Positions 1-13,618 are shown, counted from the stretch's first letter. The stretch: 64,000 nucleotides of DNA from Sympetrum striolatum (GCA_947579665.1 CANPUZ010000032.1:682001-746000), one strand, 5' to 3'. The notes: generated by a model from the sequence alone, not told the origin. Translations and numbers: made by a program.

Positions 1-2120
1 TAATGTGTTGTAATTTTTACACCAAGAGACAATTTCAATTCAGTTTGATCGATTTTTCTAGCCTTTATTGATTAGTAATATACGTTATTAAAATTCATTC
101 AAGTTAGAATTACGTCCTTAAAATTTCTGCAATTATTCGAAATTATTATCGTTAATATAATTATTTAACGATGTGAGCAAACACAAAATTAAGCTGAAAT
201 ACCTCAATTCTTTATTGAAAAACGATAACGAAGGTTTGTCGCAGATAGAAGTCTCCCAAAAATATTCTTTTGATTCAGAGGTGAAAGTTGATTTTGTAGC
301 TTTTAATTACCGTCTATCGATTACCTTATTCATTATCCCTTTTCAATTGAGATTAAATTATTGAAGGCGTGTTTTACCTTTCACTTCAAATTTGAAAAGA
401 AAATTACAAAAATATTAAAATACCAATTACACTACGAATAACGATTACTCCTTAGTATTCTCCAGAGTTTAGAATGATTTGAATTAAAATAAATCATTTC
501 CTCACTTATTTGAATTACTATATTTTTCTTGCAGCATGCTATCGACCGTTGTCTGTTAACGATTCAAGTGAATACGTTTATCAGTGAGGATAGATCTACA
601 TAATGATAAGGATCAAACGAGATACCCAGGGTATTCACAGTCAATTAAATCGGATGCATTAGTCGTTTGTAGTGCATTCATTGCACTAGTGGACGATCAT
701 TTACAGTTGGCGCTGTCTGTCCCTCGATAAAGTGTAATTATCGATAATATTGATATGTTATACTTTTTTTGATGGTAATTATAAACGATTCAAAATGTAT
801 TTTTGACGTGGGCAAATATGATAAATATTTCCATTTATCTCCATTGAATTGATAAAAATTGTATATGCATCCTACATATTACTCTCAGTTAATTGAAATA
901 ATCGATTCCGGGAGGAAATTTCCAGAAAAATGAGGATAACACTTTCCATATAAAAGTAAAGGTTTAATGCGTTTGAAGTTTTGCGAATAAAGTGAGGGAA
1001 TATGCGTCAACATCTGCGAAAACACAGTGAACCATATCGCGAGCAAATACGGCGTTCCGTTGTGGCGATACATAATTGATGAAAGAGGAACGAAAGAGTG
1101 TTTAGTTTCGCTGTTTGCTCTTCTTTTTTCTTTGTCTAAATAAAACAACCGCGGGCGAGCGAAGCCCGTTCTCTTTTATTATTGGGGAATTAAACTGGAA
1201 TTCCGCCCCAATTATTACACGGTTTGTTCAAGATGGCGGAAGTGTCCGGTTTGCAATTATGAGGGAGGAATTCCAACCGTGAATTCCATTTTTTTACTCT
1301 GTTGTTGCGGTCGCATTAAAATTTGTCGAATGCTAAAGTTCTCCGCAATTAATTACTTGAAAATTTCAAAACGATGGAATACATTCCAAATTTGGAAATG
1401 TTCGCCTTAGTGCAATACCTAGGCACATTCTCATCGAATTTTAATTACCATTTAAAACAAAGTAGTCAAACGAATGCGCAAATGTGGGCCTTTACTACTT
1501 TAATACGTATATGCTGAACAGAAGAATATGGATATGCTCTTTTAAAACGTGAATACTTGTTCCAGGCGCATTATATAGCACTTCCAAAAGATAAAAAGTT
1601 TAAAAATTTACGATTTCAGTGGTATTACTCACCAAACTGTGGTAAAAGTTAATTCCAAGAGTTAATTAAAACATTATCTCTGAAGTTTATTTTAGCGAAG
1701 AAATATTTTTGGATATAATCAACATGTCCTCACTGTACTTCGTGGAACGACATCTTAAGTATTCTTCCTTCATCACGAAGAGCTGCCGCAAAGTAGCGGC
1801 TAAGACGGTGTATTTGGATAAAATCGATTATCAGGTTCAGTTCTAATGTTAAGTCGTCAATAACAGTAAGGAAATTACTTATTACTAGAACTGCAATAAG
1901 AAAACTCTCAAAATAAAAATTTAGAGAGATAATTAGGTTATAATGGGAAATTTAAGGTAGCTATTTAATTCTACTAATTATTTCTTTATGTCGTTCAACG
2001 AAATGTATTTCAGAAAACAGGTTTTAACATATGCGTCAAAACAGGATTATTAATGGTGCGAAAATTCGACAAAAAGACATCATGTAAAATGAAGGAGATA
2101 TTTGGTACTTTTTCCTAAAA
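1..2120. other. AT-rich non-coding stretch
   Basis: I see no coding exon, RNA gene or clear repeat here. The longest open frames are under 90 codons and have no recognisable domain. A small GC-rich stem (GGGC/GCCC around 1153-1167) stands alone. The stretch is best read as intergenic or intronic DNA. Confidence 0.5.
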
Positions 2121-2123
2121 ATT

Positions 2124-2164
2124 TTTTTATTTGTACTACCGGTTTCAACGGAGGACCGTCATGG
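2124..2164 (-). mobile_element. Penelope-like element tail motif (fragment)
   Basis: On the minus strand this reads as an ATGA, a small CGG/CCG stem, GTTGAAACCGGTAGTAC and then an AAATAAA tail. The same GTTGAAAC(C/T)GGT...AAATAAA block occurs twice more near 34.7 kb. The arrangement (TGA box, short stem, GAAAC) resembles the degenerate hammerhead cores described in Penelope-like element repeats. No reverse transcriptase is attached, so at most this is a short relic. The assignment is tentative. Confidence 0.35.
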
Positions 2165-3378
2165 ACATAGTGTCGCAAACAGGAAGGACGTATTTGAAAA
2201 AAGAAAAAAGCGTGGTACCGTTTAATTCATTGGAAAACCTGGAAACTTTCCAAATTAGTATTACTGTCGCTTTACGTTTTTAAATAATTTTATTTTTAAA
2301 TTTCCGCTCATTTTTGGTGTTCTTTGCAAATTTGACATTTGAAATATCCGTTGTTAAGCCTTAGATAGCTAATCCTTGATATCGCAATTTTTCGTACGTC
2401 TTACCTTCCACATTCCTGCAGAGTTCTTTAACAAATTGAATCTTCTGATCTGAGCAACCTGAATGAACCGCTTACAAGAATAAGTAGGCTGGTTTAACCT
2501 CCTAATGCGTTTCCCATAAAAAAATATGAAGAAGTTAAAGTAATATCGATTTTTGGTTTTTAAAATGTGAAAGCATTAAAAATATTGCAATAATTCTACT
2601 TCCATAAAAGTTACTAAAATATTCCGTGAATGTAATGGCGTAATCGCCAGGGTAAATGGGTCAAATAGTTGATACCTATTTTCCTTGTTTGCATCAACTT
2701 TTCTAAGATAATCTTATAATTTAGCCCTTTCTTTACTAATTGCATTAGTTCCCTAGCTGGGTCAAATGAATCTTGTAAGCTTTCATCTATGTATGTAGTG
2801 ACATCTGAGATTGGATTAAGGAGTTATGGCCACTTGAGAATGCAAGATATACTAGGTGTTGGCACAGTGTTCGAGGTATTTTCCTCTCCTTTGGGGGAAT
2901 GCCAAACAAAACGTTTCTTTTACTCATTATGTGAAAGTGCCGAACATGGGTGCAATATTTTTAAGTGAAGCGACTTTGATAAGACGTTTCTTACAACCAG
3001 TGCTTAGCCTCTCTGAGTTTTATGCTTTCGTATTGACTGTAACTCGGGGCGATAAAGCTACGGTAGTATTGTCTTTATATCTATATACAGCATATTTCAC
3101 TTTTCTACGGTAATTTGCATTTGCTACTCCTTTCAGCCGTAATTTAAGGAGAGATTAAAAGACGAATGATAAAATCGAAGTGCAAAAGTGGTGTATTGTT
3201 AATAAATGTAGAAAATAACTTTCATGTACCGAAACTCAGAGACGATGATTAAGTTCACCTGCCCTGTTCAGCAAGTTTACTTCATTCAGTCAGTGATAGT
3301 GGATATCCAATCAGCAATAACAATTACAGCAAATTGACTCATTTCTTCCCTAGCAACTCTCTTTAGATCGAATCTTTC

Positions 3379-3392
3379 GTCTCCATAGCAAC
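3379..3392 (+). promoter_or_regulatory. RFX-type X-box match
   Basis: GTCTCCATAGCAAC fits the degenerate X-box consensus RYYNYYATRRNRAC at every position. A second half-site-like AGCAAC lies about 40 bp upstream (3352-3357). In animals X-boxes bind RFX factors and often mark promoters of ciliary genes. No nearby exon is recognised, so function is unproven and a chance match in 64 kb is quite possible. Confidence 0.3.
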
Positions 3393-5875
3393 CGGTTAAT
3401 CTCGCAGTGAGGAGCCGCCATTATTAAACGCCGATCCAAATTGGGGAACAGCGGAACACCAATTCCCTCGAAAACCAAGAGACCAATTCTCAGATCCACT
3501 CCTCACATTCCTTATCTTCGCACGTACCCAGAATGCACTCTACTGCGAACGTAGATACCCGCTTTTATATTTTGCCCCAAAATATTTATTCCTATACGAT
3601 TTCCTTAGGGTTTCCTATTAGAGATTCTCTTTTCATTCACATTAAATGTCTCACACGAAAGATTCAACCTTAATCTATGCCGTGAAATTAATTATTTCGA
3701 TACATTTTATTCGCTATTTAAAAGTTTTTAAGCGTTAAGAAATTTTAAATCGGTATGGGTGATCCCAGATGGATTCTTCAAAAAATGGTTAAATAATGAT
3801 GATAAATAGATAACGTATTTATTTGTGTAAAATGAGATTATTATTTATCTTATCCATTGAATGAGACGTCTAAGAAGCCATAAAAACAATATTTAATTAT
3901 TGGTAATCTGCAGTTGTGTCATTGACCTCATTGAAATGTGTTCACGGAAAGGTCACCGATTGGTGATTGTCACCTCAAATATGTGTGCGCACTATAAATT
4001 GAGATGTTTGTGGATTAACTCCCACTGCTGCGTCTATCTCATGTATTATGCGATCCCAGAGGCTTTCTTACGAGGAGAAGAGGGAAGCTGACTCAGGACA
4101 ATTGGATAGTAATCGGGGGAAAAATTTTCGTTTCTACGGGACTCAGTTGTGGTGCTGGGAATCGTAATGCTGCGGTCGGGGCGAAGCAGGGATTTGTCGC
4201 TTTATTCTGCAAACTCGGACTGAATGCAGATTCAGGACGAATATTAGTTGTACTTTGTAAATTGAAAAATCCAATTGAAGCGTTGAGATGCAAGGACTGT
4301 AGGGACATTGCCCATAGATACGATTGCGATAGGAGTATAAGTGTCGGAGAAAAGAATTTAATGAAAAGATTATATTGCTTTTGTTATTTAGAGTAATGTC
4401 TGATTTGTGTTTTTAAATTACAGAAAGCTTTCAAAGTTGTTTTTACAATACCCTGAATCCACGAAAGAGAACTGTGGAATTAATATGTCATTTCTATCAA
4501 TTTCATTAATTTTCTTTTCTTTAGTGAAAGTAGAATATGCAATGGCAACAAAAAAAATTTTTAATGTTCGATGAAGACTCATTCAATTTCACATATTTGA
4601 TTCGCGATTGAGTTTTCGAAAAGAGGGAAGACATTATTGGTTATGTATATTTGCCTAAATAACATACTGATGTAAGTTCGAGAAGCATAAGCTAGATAAA
4701 AGTACAAATCATTCTGCTATCTAAGATTATAGTCGAACGAGGAAAAGAAGTTCTCTACCATTTTATTTCGTCTGCTGACTTCTGGAAAAGAATCCCCATG
4801 ACTCGTTTCGCATACTCTGGTGAACTTTTTAAATTTAAAATACTTCTCACAAAACAACAGCCCCCGAATGGATGAATGTTTTAAATCCTTGTTTTTGAAT
4901 GCTCCAACCAAGTCAGAAAGCTCACTCTCGTACTGATACTGCAGACTTAGTTTCATTCACACAATCATTGCCTTGCCATTAATTGTCACTAAAATATCAA
5001 GACTATCGAGAAATAGAATTAACTATCGAGGAATCGAACAGTCTGCCTGCAGAAGTCTTCGAACCTTTCCCAAAAAATATTAAATGTTTTGTTATCTGAC
5101 GAGAGCCTGCCGCAATGTGAGACAAGTAGGGGATCGCTTGGTTGATGTACAGTGGGTCCGTGAAGGCCTATTATAGGAACAATCTTGCATAACAAGTACA
5201 AGACAGTTAAATGCTGTTTCAGGGTACTTTCTATTATATCATTCTCATAAAAAATATAACTATTTCAAAGCGCTGTTTATTTTTATGTTAATGTATGTAT
5301 ACATATTTTTATATTTATAATTTTGTATTTATGTATGATTGTGATGTAGACTAAAGTCACCACCTGTCCTTGCGAATAACTGCGGCGTGCGGTTTTATGT
5401 AATAAGTAAATCTTATGTCTTACGTAATAAATAGATACACTTAAAGCCGTATTTCGGCGTGTGGTAGAGAATTTGATTACTTTTCTTGGTTGTTGCATGC
5501 GAAATCTCCATCGTATCGCTTTATCTAACCGTTGCATATTTTAAGCAAATATGTATCCTTTTGCTCTGCATTCCGCGGGTACATCCGTCGAATCCCTCGC
5601 CACATATTTGGGAGACTAAGAAATAGAATCCCTCTCGAAAATTTTAATCATTTGAACTTACGATACTCTTTACAAATTCGATATTTTTATTCCGTTCGTG
5701 TCGTTCGGGTAATTCTGACACAGCTGTTTTATTACTTTATTTAATACGCAGTTGTTGAAATTAAAGACAGAATGTTTCCTCGCATTTGGTTCAAGTAACC
5801 GCTTTTCGCACTGCTGCCGAGTCGTCTTTCTGTTTTTTCCTTGACATTCATTAATTCTTGAATTCTATTTCCGAT

Positions 5876-5910
5876 GCATTCGTCGCAAAGAGGCGCAACC
5901 CGACGAATGC
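5876..5910. repeat. Short perfect inverted repeat
   Basis: GCATTCGTCG (5876-5885) and CGACGAATGC (5901-5910) are exact reverse complements with a 15-nt loop. It lies in otherwise unremarkable DNA. No element boundary or gene is seen around it. Confidence 0.5.
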
Positions 5911-6529
5911 GCCAAACACAGGAAAAAAGTAGAAATCGTTAGAAATAATACTTGTAAACCCTGTCTCTCTTCAGAACGTCGTTAAAATATTCTTAAGGAT
6001 CGATCTCGCAGGCAGAGTAAAAACATTAACTCGGCTGATTCGAGAGAAAAGAGAAGTAGAGAATACTTTCTTTGAAATCCTCTTCCCGTAGTTAATTATG
6101 GAAAAGGGAGTTGATTAGAGTGTGGGCGGTGCATTCAAATGGAGAAGCAACTTAATCGATTGTGCTGCTCAGTCGCTTTAATCCGCACTGCTGAGGCAAA
6201 TAAATCTAGCGATTGCCGAATCGATTGCGACGACCGATTCATATAAGAAAGACACCTCCTTCGGAATGTAGTTATTTCCAGCTCAATACAAACGATATAC
6301 CTGCGATATTATCACAAAAAACGAGGCATAGAACCAAATCAGAACTGCTATGATAATCCAGTCATGCGTCTTGTTGTAATAGATTTGCAATCCTCTTTTT
6401 GGTTTTGTACAATATATGAATCAGTCAATTGAGTATATATCTTCAATGGATTTGAACATTAGTGAAAGTATACTGTCGGAGCATCCACACGAACGTATTT
6501 CTAGATCGGAACTCAGATACTGAAGATGC

Positions 6530-6620
6530 TGGGTGAACAACGACAAATGTTGACCTCGACCAGGAACCGAACCCGTGGCCGTTTCCGCCGAGAGTGAACT
6601 CTTGGTCCAAGAGTTCAAAA
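6530..6620 (-). mobile_element. tRNA-derived SINE fragment
   Basis: Read on the minus strand, TTGGACCAAGAG resembles an A-box and GGTTCGGTTCC (6562-6572) resembles a B-box. The sequence between them, which includes GGCGGAAACGGCCACGGG, aligns well with the SINE head at 11.3 kb (GGTGAAAGCGGTCCCGGG). The two therefore appear to belong to one tRNA-derived family. The cloverleaf is too degraded for a functional tRNA. The 3' limit of the element is not clear. Confidence 0.45.
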
Positions 6621-6624
6621 TTCC

Positions 6625-9600
6625 CAAAATGATTCCAAAATGCGACGATTAATAATTCTTTCATATTGAGAAAAGTACTCAATGATTGGGAGTACTTCAA
6701 ACTCCAACTGGAAAAAAATACTTAAGAAAACGAATCAACTGATGTATCTCCTTGCAAATTTTACTGAGAATATTTTGTGATTCTGTTCCCTTGAAGTGCA
6801 TTTCGTTGTTTTACTACAATGTTTCTCTATAAAAGAATTTTATAGAAACCGTTATATACATTTGAGATTCAAAAAATAATTAAAACATTTCATGAAATTT
6901 CTGTCCAATAAAAGTAAAGTGAAATCCACATTATTCATTTAATAGTACTTTGTACTTTTGTTATTGACTTTTTGTATACATTTTGTGTAACAATTAATTA
7001 TTTACTGTTCAGTAGAGCACTAAGGATTAAGTACTACTTTTAGTAGTTTTTCTCTTAAGTTTCCGTCAATCAACTTTATCGTAAGGCATCTTTATATATT
7101 AATTGCCTTGTTCCGAAGGTCTGTGGGATTATTTACATCGCAGAAGTGTAGTCTCTGAGCATTTCAAACTTCAACATTGGTATTTCCCTTTAAAACATTG
7201 CTGAAGACAAGCGTCCACATCCACGTTATTTTAAGGACTATGCGTGACTGTGCGATATTGGATGCCAACCCATCACGTGTCCCTTTCACCGGATAACGTC
7301 TTTCCGATAGATTCAGCTCGAGATGAGAAATTCTTATTTAAATCGAACCTAAACAAACTCGATACATGTGTGCTTTATCATTGCGATTACAGGACCGATA
7401 TGGAGGGTGACCGACAAGGTCCATCTACTTATTAACGCACCAATTTAACTGCTAAGAACGTTTGTTCCTTGAAGGCGTTAGCATCTCTGCACTGTCATTG
7501 TTTCTTCATCAGTACAGAAGATCTTTTTATCTCCTGGTCCATCTTTAGTAAATTTTTAATCCTTAAGTTAGCGTTGATATTGTGTCAATTGAATGAACCT
7601 CTTGTTAATCCAATGAAGATAATATCGTTCGATGTGCTGGCATTTCTTCGTTTTCATTCAAATTATATGATGTGAAGCTAGATTTTGCGATGATCCATTT
7701 ACAATTCTTTTTGTTTGTGGTAATCTGACAGCTCGGAATGTACGAAAAGTGTTTCGTTCCTCTAAATACATCTGCTTCTTATCGAGCTTCAAATTTCCCA
7801 GTGTACTATAGATCGTTGAATCCCTGCCGATTTGTCGCAGCGCATTATAATGCGTAATTCGACTGTGTTCCTCATAGCATTCCTGTACTTTACGACTCAA
7901 TTTGTTGGGGATTGTCACGATAGTGATTAATTAGTTCACTCCGCAGTCGGTGTTTCATCAATGATAATACAAACTGGAACTTACAAATGCTTGTTTTAAA
8001 GAATCGCAGATCTGAAGTTGATAAATAGTTATGTAATTGATAATAAATGGTTAGGAAGTTCAGCAAATAATTTTGATTCATCGTATGGAGCCCCTTAGTA
8101 ATATCTGAGAGCGGCTTTTATCAGCTTTATCTCACGTCTTTTCCGGTTTATCCGAAAGTTTGCGACACATTGGAGTCATATCGATGAATGGTATTTTATA
8201 ACAGGTTAAGTTTTCTTCCTTTGGTTTGTTACGTAATATTACAAATAAGAGTTCGTTGAACAGTCAATGGAATTAACTCTAAGTGAGTTTATACTCTAAC
8301 AACTCAGCTCCTCTACTGGTCTTCTGCATTCCCTTTGTGCAGAAGTTTTGATCGCGTAAAATTACAGCGGAATAAATGTAATGAGTCATCAATTGTATCA
8401 ATCAAAGAAGCGAAAAACGAGAAAGTGGCTCTACCAATTTTCAGAGCCTTATGACGTAGCCTAATTGTTGGACTGACCATCAACGAATAAATGGTCTCTT
8501 CCTCGCGAATAAATGCAAATAAATACATTCGACGGACGAAACCTTTGCTTTAGATTTCGAACTTAGTAAGCCGTAGAATATGATTTTGAAGCAACGAACT
8601 GAACTGTCCATGAATGAAAGAAACGACTTAAGAGAATAAGAGACGGTATAATAAAGGAAATCTGAGGAAAGAGAGAAGTTTGCATACTTGACTAAAAGTA
8701 ACGCCGCAACTTCCAAATTATACCGACGCGACGCATGTAATACGATATAAATAGGCACGGAATGAACTATGCGAGAAATCAAGAAGAAGAACGCTCTTAT
8801 GTGCCCCGATGAGTAAAACGAAGGTGTGAAATTTACCTCTGATTCGATCCTTTGTACTCATTAAGAGAATTTCTTGTTTACAAGATATTCGAAAGGTCTT
8901 AGCTTCGTGTGTGATATTTGGGAGTCATGTAAATGTTCTCTCCATATTTCTCAGATGATGAATGGGTGCTTTGCTCTCCCCACGTCGTCGACTTGTTTCG
9001 GTGATGAATGAGCAATCTCTCGGCCTAAGGTTAACCTGTAATTCAGCGGATCGTATCCATCGTTTATTGCGATCCTTTTAATTGGCCCAGAGCATCCAAT
9101 ACTTACACTTTTTTGATTGCAGGAATCATTCTGTGAATGTCTCCTCACTGGTTATTTACCGCAGGTTTGTGTTTCAGTTACGAAGCAGCGGTTTAATCAT
9201 TTTCAGTTTTTCGGGATTGATGATTTTTACAGTTTATTTACTGGGCTTTTAATCAGAGGGAATGGACTTCAGTTCCACAAGGCGGAGTTTATTTTCATTT
9301 AATTAATAGCATTTCAAAAAGAGAATGTATTGCACTTCGAAAAGATTTGGTATGGCTTTCCGACTTCAACTTTCCAACTTTTTTATAATAGCACATCTTT
9401 GCGGTGTGTATTTATAAATGTTCGTAAGAACTCTATAACTCGTCAAAGTTATCAGTTCCCGAGGTATTTGCTGGTGAAAAGCTTGTACTTATGTCTTGAA
9501 TGATGAACTTAAACATTTATTCTATTACTAATAATTGTATTAAGTTAACGATGATCAGGATGGATGAGGGAAATATAGAAAAATGGATAAATTCTCTCTC

Positions 9601-11205
9601 TGGAGTAGTGACCCTTCTTGGGATGAAAAGATGAGGGTCGGATCAGAATTGTCTTGGTCAAGGAAGTTTTCATGAATCAAAGGGAATTGATGGATAGAGT
9701 ACATGATTAGGAATCAGGAAAAGATTAATGATATACCTGCTCTTGGGTGTTTTACAAAATGGGTGTGAAACATGAACCATAGGGAAAGTGGAAATGAATG
9801 GCCTTCGAGATGGGAGTGTGGCATAGAATGGAAAAAGTAGGTTGGGTGCATAGGAAAACAATCACAGAGCTGCTTATGATGCCGATGATTAATTTGGAAG
9901 AAATTAAACCTACGAGCGATAAAAATGAACTCAACGTTAATTTCTTAAGAGAAGGGCTTTTTTCCTCTCATCAATTCGTCCTCAAATATGAAGCAGAGAT
10001 TGTTGTTTTTACGATATTTCCGAATTGTAGCCGAGGCACTCCATTTAATGGGCATAAGAACTGAATAGATTTCATCTAATCACTGCGAAACAGTGATCAT
10101 GGATATGCACGAAAACATTTTTAAGCAGTGATTTACACGACGAAATACGCGAGGCCCAACGAACGCGATTTTCTCAGCCAGACGACAAAAATATTTCTCG
10201 AGATTACGGCGAGAACTGATGGCTTTCATTGGTGTCTTTTTCCGCTTAATATAAGGTGCGCTTATTTGAGAATTATTTAGGTAGTTTGTTGTTTCACATT
10301 GCACCCTGCAATGCGCCTTAGTGCGGCTCACGGGGTACTAATGTAAATGTAAAGCATTTCCCATTCGAATGCCATCTCCACGGGAAAACCCAGCAAGCGG
10401 AACATTTTTTTACTCCTGATTAATTCCATAAATCCACGAAATTGTAATTGCGTTAGTTTTCATTTTAATTTTTCTATCGTAAAACAGCCACATTTCAGAG
10501 ATCTTTTACTGTTTCTGCAATCAATTTTTGGAATACTTTACAGTCAGTCTAAAGAAAGTGCAGAAATTGTCACATTTTAAGTGCAAACTATTTGAGCATC
10601 TTCGAACGCTGTAATCTGGATGGGTATATATTGTATTATATTTAAGTAACTTGATTTTATATTTATATTGTATAGTTCTGAAATTGCGCTATTGAGTTGT
10701 TTTATTTCCGCTGCGATTTTTTTTTCGGGTTTTTGTTCACTTTCAATTTGTCCTTAGGTGGCTTTCCGCCATAGAACATTAATGAATATATCATTATTAT
10801 TAAATATAAAAAAGTGATGTATAAACTATAATTTCGCCTATCTGCTCCACAAATCTCAAACAAAGTGTTTTCCGTTCTCCAGGTGATGGTAGTTGTAACA
10901 TGAAAAGGAGTTTCTCTGCGGCATTCCTAAAATGTCCGATGCACACAACACGTGAATGCAACAAAGCGGCGTGCGAGATGAATCACGAGGAATAACAGTC
11001 AAACGGATGTTACCTCCTTCGCATATTTCGCTTCGATCAAAGAAGCCATCTAAAGTAAAACGCTCAAAGCGGATCAATTTGCATTCAAATGGACACAAAG
11101 ACTTCCGTAATTACGTTGCACTCCGTTATTGCCGAACTAAGAGTGAAATTCGATGCATTTTCAGATGCGCTTTTATGACGAGCCAATTGGAGCGCCTTTC
11201 TAAGT
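6625..11205. other. AT-rich non-coding stretch
   Basis: No gene or repeat boundary is recognised. Open frames are all below about 100 codons and unsupported by homology that I can recall. The stretch is probably intergenic or intronic. Confidence 0.45.
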
Positions 11206-11209
11206 TATC

Positions 11210-11345
11210 GTAGTAGAAGTAGTAGTATTGTTAAAAGTGCTTCGACAGCTTAGGTCATTACACACATTGGTTCCCACCGGGATTCGAACCCGGGACCGCT
11301 TTCACCAAAGGCAAACGCGCTGTCCACATGACTATCCGGAAGCTC
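11210..11345 (-). mobile_element. tRNA-derived SINE
   Basis: On the minus strand a tRNA-like head contains an A-box-like TAGTCATGTGG and a perfect B-box GGTTCGAATCC flanked by a CCGGG/CCCGG T-stem (about 11274-11292). After the head come about 40 bp of body and a simple trinucleotide tail (TACTACTACTTCTACTAC) ending near 11212. The acceptor halves pair only partly and the D and anticodon arms do not fold cleanly. This is therefore a SINE of about 135 bp, not a tRNA gene. Pol III transcription from the internal promoter is known for such elements and is not shown here. Confidence 0.6.
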
Positions 11346-11591
11346 AAAGTTATCTTTGGTAATATTATTCGAGTCAATGACTGTTTAAGTTTATTACTGG
11401 AATTTGATTAATAAGAATATAAAATCATTATGGCGTGTATAAATATCCTTTTTATGCTATGTTTGAATTATTTTAGGATAATATTAACTATTAAAGAGTA
11501 ATTGCTGTCAAAATCTCTTCTATTTCCTTTCAATTTCATCTGTAAATGGAAAATTCTCTAAAAAAAACTGTTCACATTTAAATGAAAAACA

Positions 11592-12291
11592 TCTGATGTG
11601 GCCAACACATGACTTTCTCCATATTTATTGAATTATGGAGAATATATAAATAACTCCAAAACAACGAGTGCTACAGAAAAATGTAAAAAAAAGTTGTAGT
11701 AAAATAAATTATCTATAACGTATGTACAGATTACAATTACAATGTATGTACAAATTACAAGTACAGTAAATACATCACATTCTGACAGAGATATTTAAGA
11801 AAAACTACAATTTTTGGATAAAAAGCAACTTATGGTTAGCGAGTATTCACTAATCCTCCTCTCCTATAAACCACTCCTAAACAATCAGTGTTACGAAAAT
11901 ATGTTTCAAACAAAATTTGTAGAAATGTACATTATCTATAACTTTTGTAAATTATTGTATATACCTACATTGAATTCTGACAGATATTTAAGAAAAAAAA
12001 TTGTTCCGGATAAACCGCAACTTACGGTTAAGCGATATTCATTAAAATCTAATCAACTCTTGTCATAGTTAGGAATATACTAAATATAAATTTTGGAAAT
12101 GATCAGATAATTACGTTTTAAGATAGAGCGCACACAAACTTTTTCACCACATACAGACAGACACACAGACAGACATGTTCGAGAAAATAGCGAAAACGAG
12201 CTCTATGGGCCCCAAAACATCAATTTCCGCTGAAATCTGGAGGTCGAATTATTTGCGAATACTTTCTCTATACTACGTATAGGGAGAAAGT
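11592..12291 (+). mobile_element. HINE/DINE-like short element, copy A
   Basis: It starts with 'tctgatgtggccaacacatg' and an 'actttctccatat' block. It contains diverged subrepeat material and a CAGA-type microsatellite (12149-12175). It ends in a hairpin, ACTTTCTC...GGGAGAAAGT (12261-12291). The opening block is the inverse of the closing arm. This architecture (subterminal inverted repeat, internal tandem subrepeats, microsatellite, terminal hairpin) matches non-autonomous Helentron-associated elements. Copy A is the most diverged of the four in this window. Confidence 0.5.
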
Positions 12292-12705
12292 AAATATAGT
12301 AAAAGAAACACTAACAAACTAACTGCGTAAGTAAATTTAAACTGCGAAATAATAATGTTAAAACTAGTATGATCTAAAAGTATCGCGGAATTTATTATAT
12401 TTTGCTGTGGAACGACTGCAACTTATACACGATGCTAACATAAATAGAATTAATTGAGTTATCCGTAGAATATACGACGTAGAGGTTACAAATATTTGCA
12501 CTTACGGCTGTTTATTACCTCACAGATTTTGAAAATGTGTTAGGTGTTGGATAAGATCACTAAATTATTCGAAAATGAATAATAACATTCGGAATGTTTA
12601 CCAAAGATTCACAAGTTGAGGTCTGAAACACGTACTGTTCTTAGGATGAGGAAAGTATTCTACTAGTTTACTGAATTTTACTTATATTCATATTACAATA
12701 CTGTT

Positions 12706-12807
12706 ACACAAATTTATGAATAAAAACACTTGTACAATTCCACAATACCGTTACCATTCCACATAATATTGTGGAATTGTGCAAGTGTTTTTATTCATAA
12801 ATTTGTG
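12706..12807. repeat. Long near-perfect inverted repeat
   Basis: Arms of about 41 bp (12706-12747 and 12767-12807) are nearly exact reverse complements, with a loop of about 19 nt. The arms contain ACAATTCCACAATA and its inverse. It would form a long hairpin and may be two head-to-head copies of a retroelement tail. No coding sequence is attached. Confidence 0.7.
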
Positions 12808-13618
12808 CATCATGAAATTCCGCCAATTATCGCTCCACCTAATTCTGTACCATACTGTTAATTAAATAAAATTAAAAACAATTTCTAAGATAAAGACGTG
12901 CGTTTACCAGCTTCAAACAGCTTAAATTCAACTTCGCCCTGAGAGAAAAATGAGTAATCTGATTCGACATTTGGTTTATCCACAAAAGAGGAGAGATTTG
13001 ACCTGATTTTCAGCTGATATATTAAAATCACATACCGCTTCCTCTGCATTCCCTTTTGTGCGCGGTTTCAATATCGTAGTTATTCGAAACAAAATGAAAA
13101 TCGCTCCTCAAATTGAAATATAACTTTTTCCCTGAATTAGAAACGGATCTTCATTTCGGTGTCACCTTAATAAAAAATATCCCGGGGTGATTCATCTTCT
13201 TCGGATGGCTTCTGGAATATCCATTTTTGCCAGCGAATACAAAGTGGCTCATTTGGTGAGTTGCTGAAAGCGGAATTTGGTGAATCATTTTACTCGAAAC
13301 GCATGTGTTTATGTATCGGGAAATGATCGATGGGCCTGTCAAACGGGTTTGTCAAACCTTAGTACTTCCTTTAAATTTCGATTTCCTGTTACTGCACTTG
13401 TAGGAAGAATACGAAAGATTTACATTTTGCGTCATTCATTATAGGAATACTCTAATCCAATATGCTTCTATGTTGGTGCTTTCAAATGTAGTTTTTCAAA
13501 TCCATGAGCATTTCAAGCACCTTCACAGGTAATTACCTAAATCCGTTATCCTGTGACCATGTTTGACTTCAGCAAACAAATTGAATGAACAACTCGATTA
13601 AATTCAAAATAAAAAAAA
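12808..13618. other. Non-coding stretch
   Basis: No gene, RNA or repeat boundary was recognised between the inverted repeat and the second HINE-like copy. Confidence 0.4.

Larger units (their letters stand above)
2165..6500. other. AT-rich non-coding stretch
   Basis: No exon or transposon protein was recognised. Two local items stand out: an X-box match at 3379-3392 and a 10-bp inverted repeat at 5876-5910. The 3260-3560 segment is less AT-rich than its surroundings and could hold a promoter or enhancer. Confidence 0.45.

Noticed and set aside
11267..11345. Functional tRNA gene
   Set aside because: The B-box and T-stem are perfect, but acceptor halves mismatch and D and anticodon arms do not fold properly. 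A body and simple-repeat tail follow, as in a SINE.
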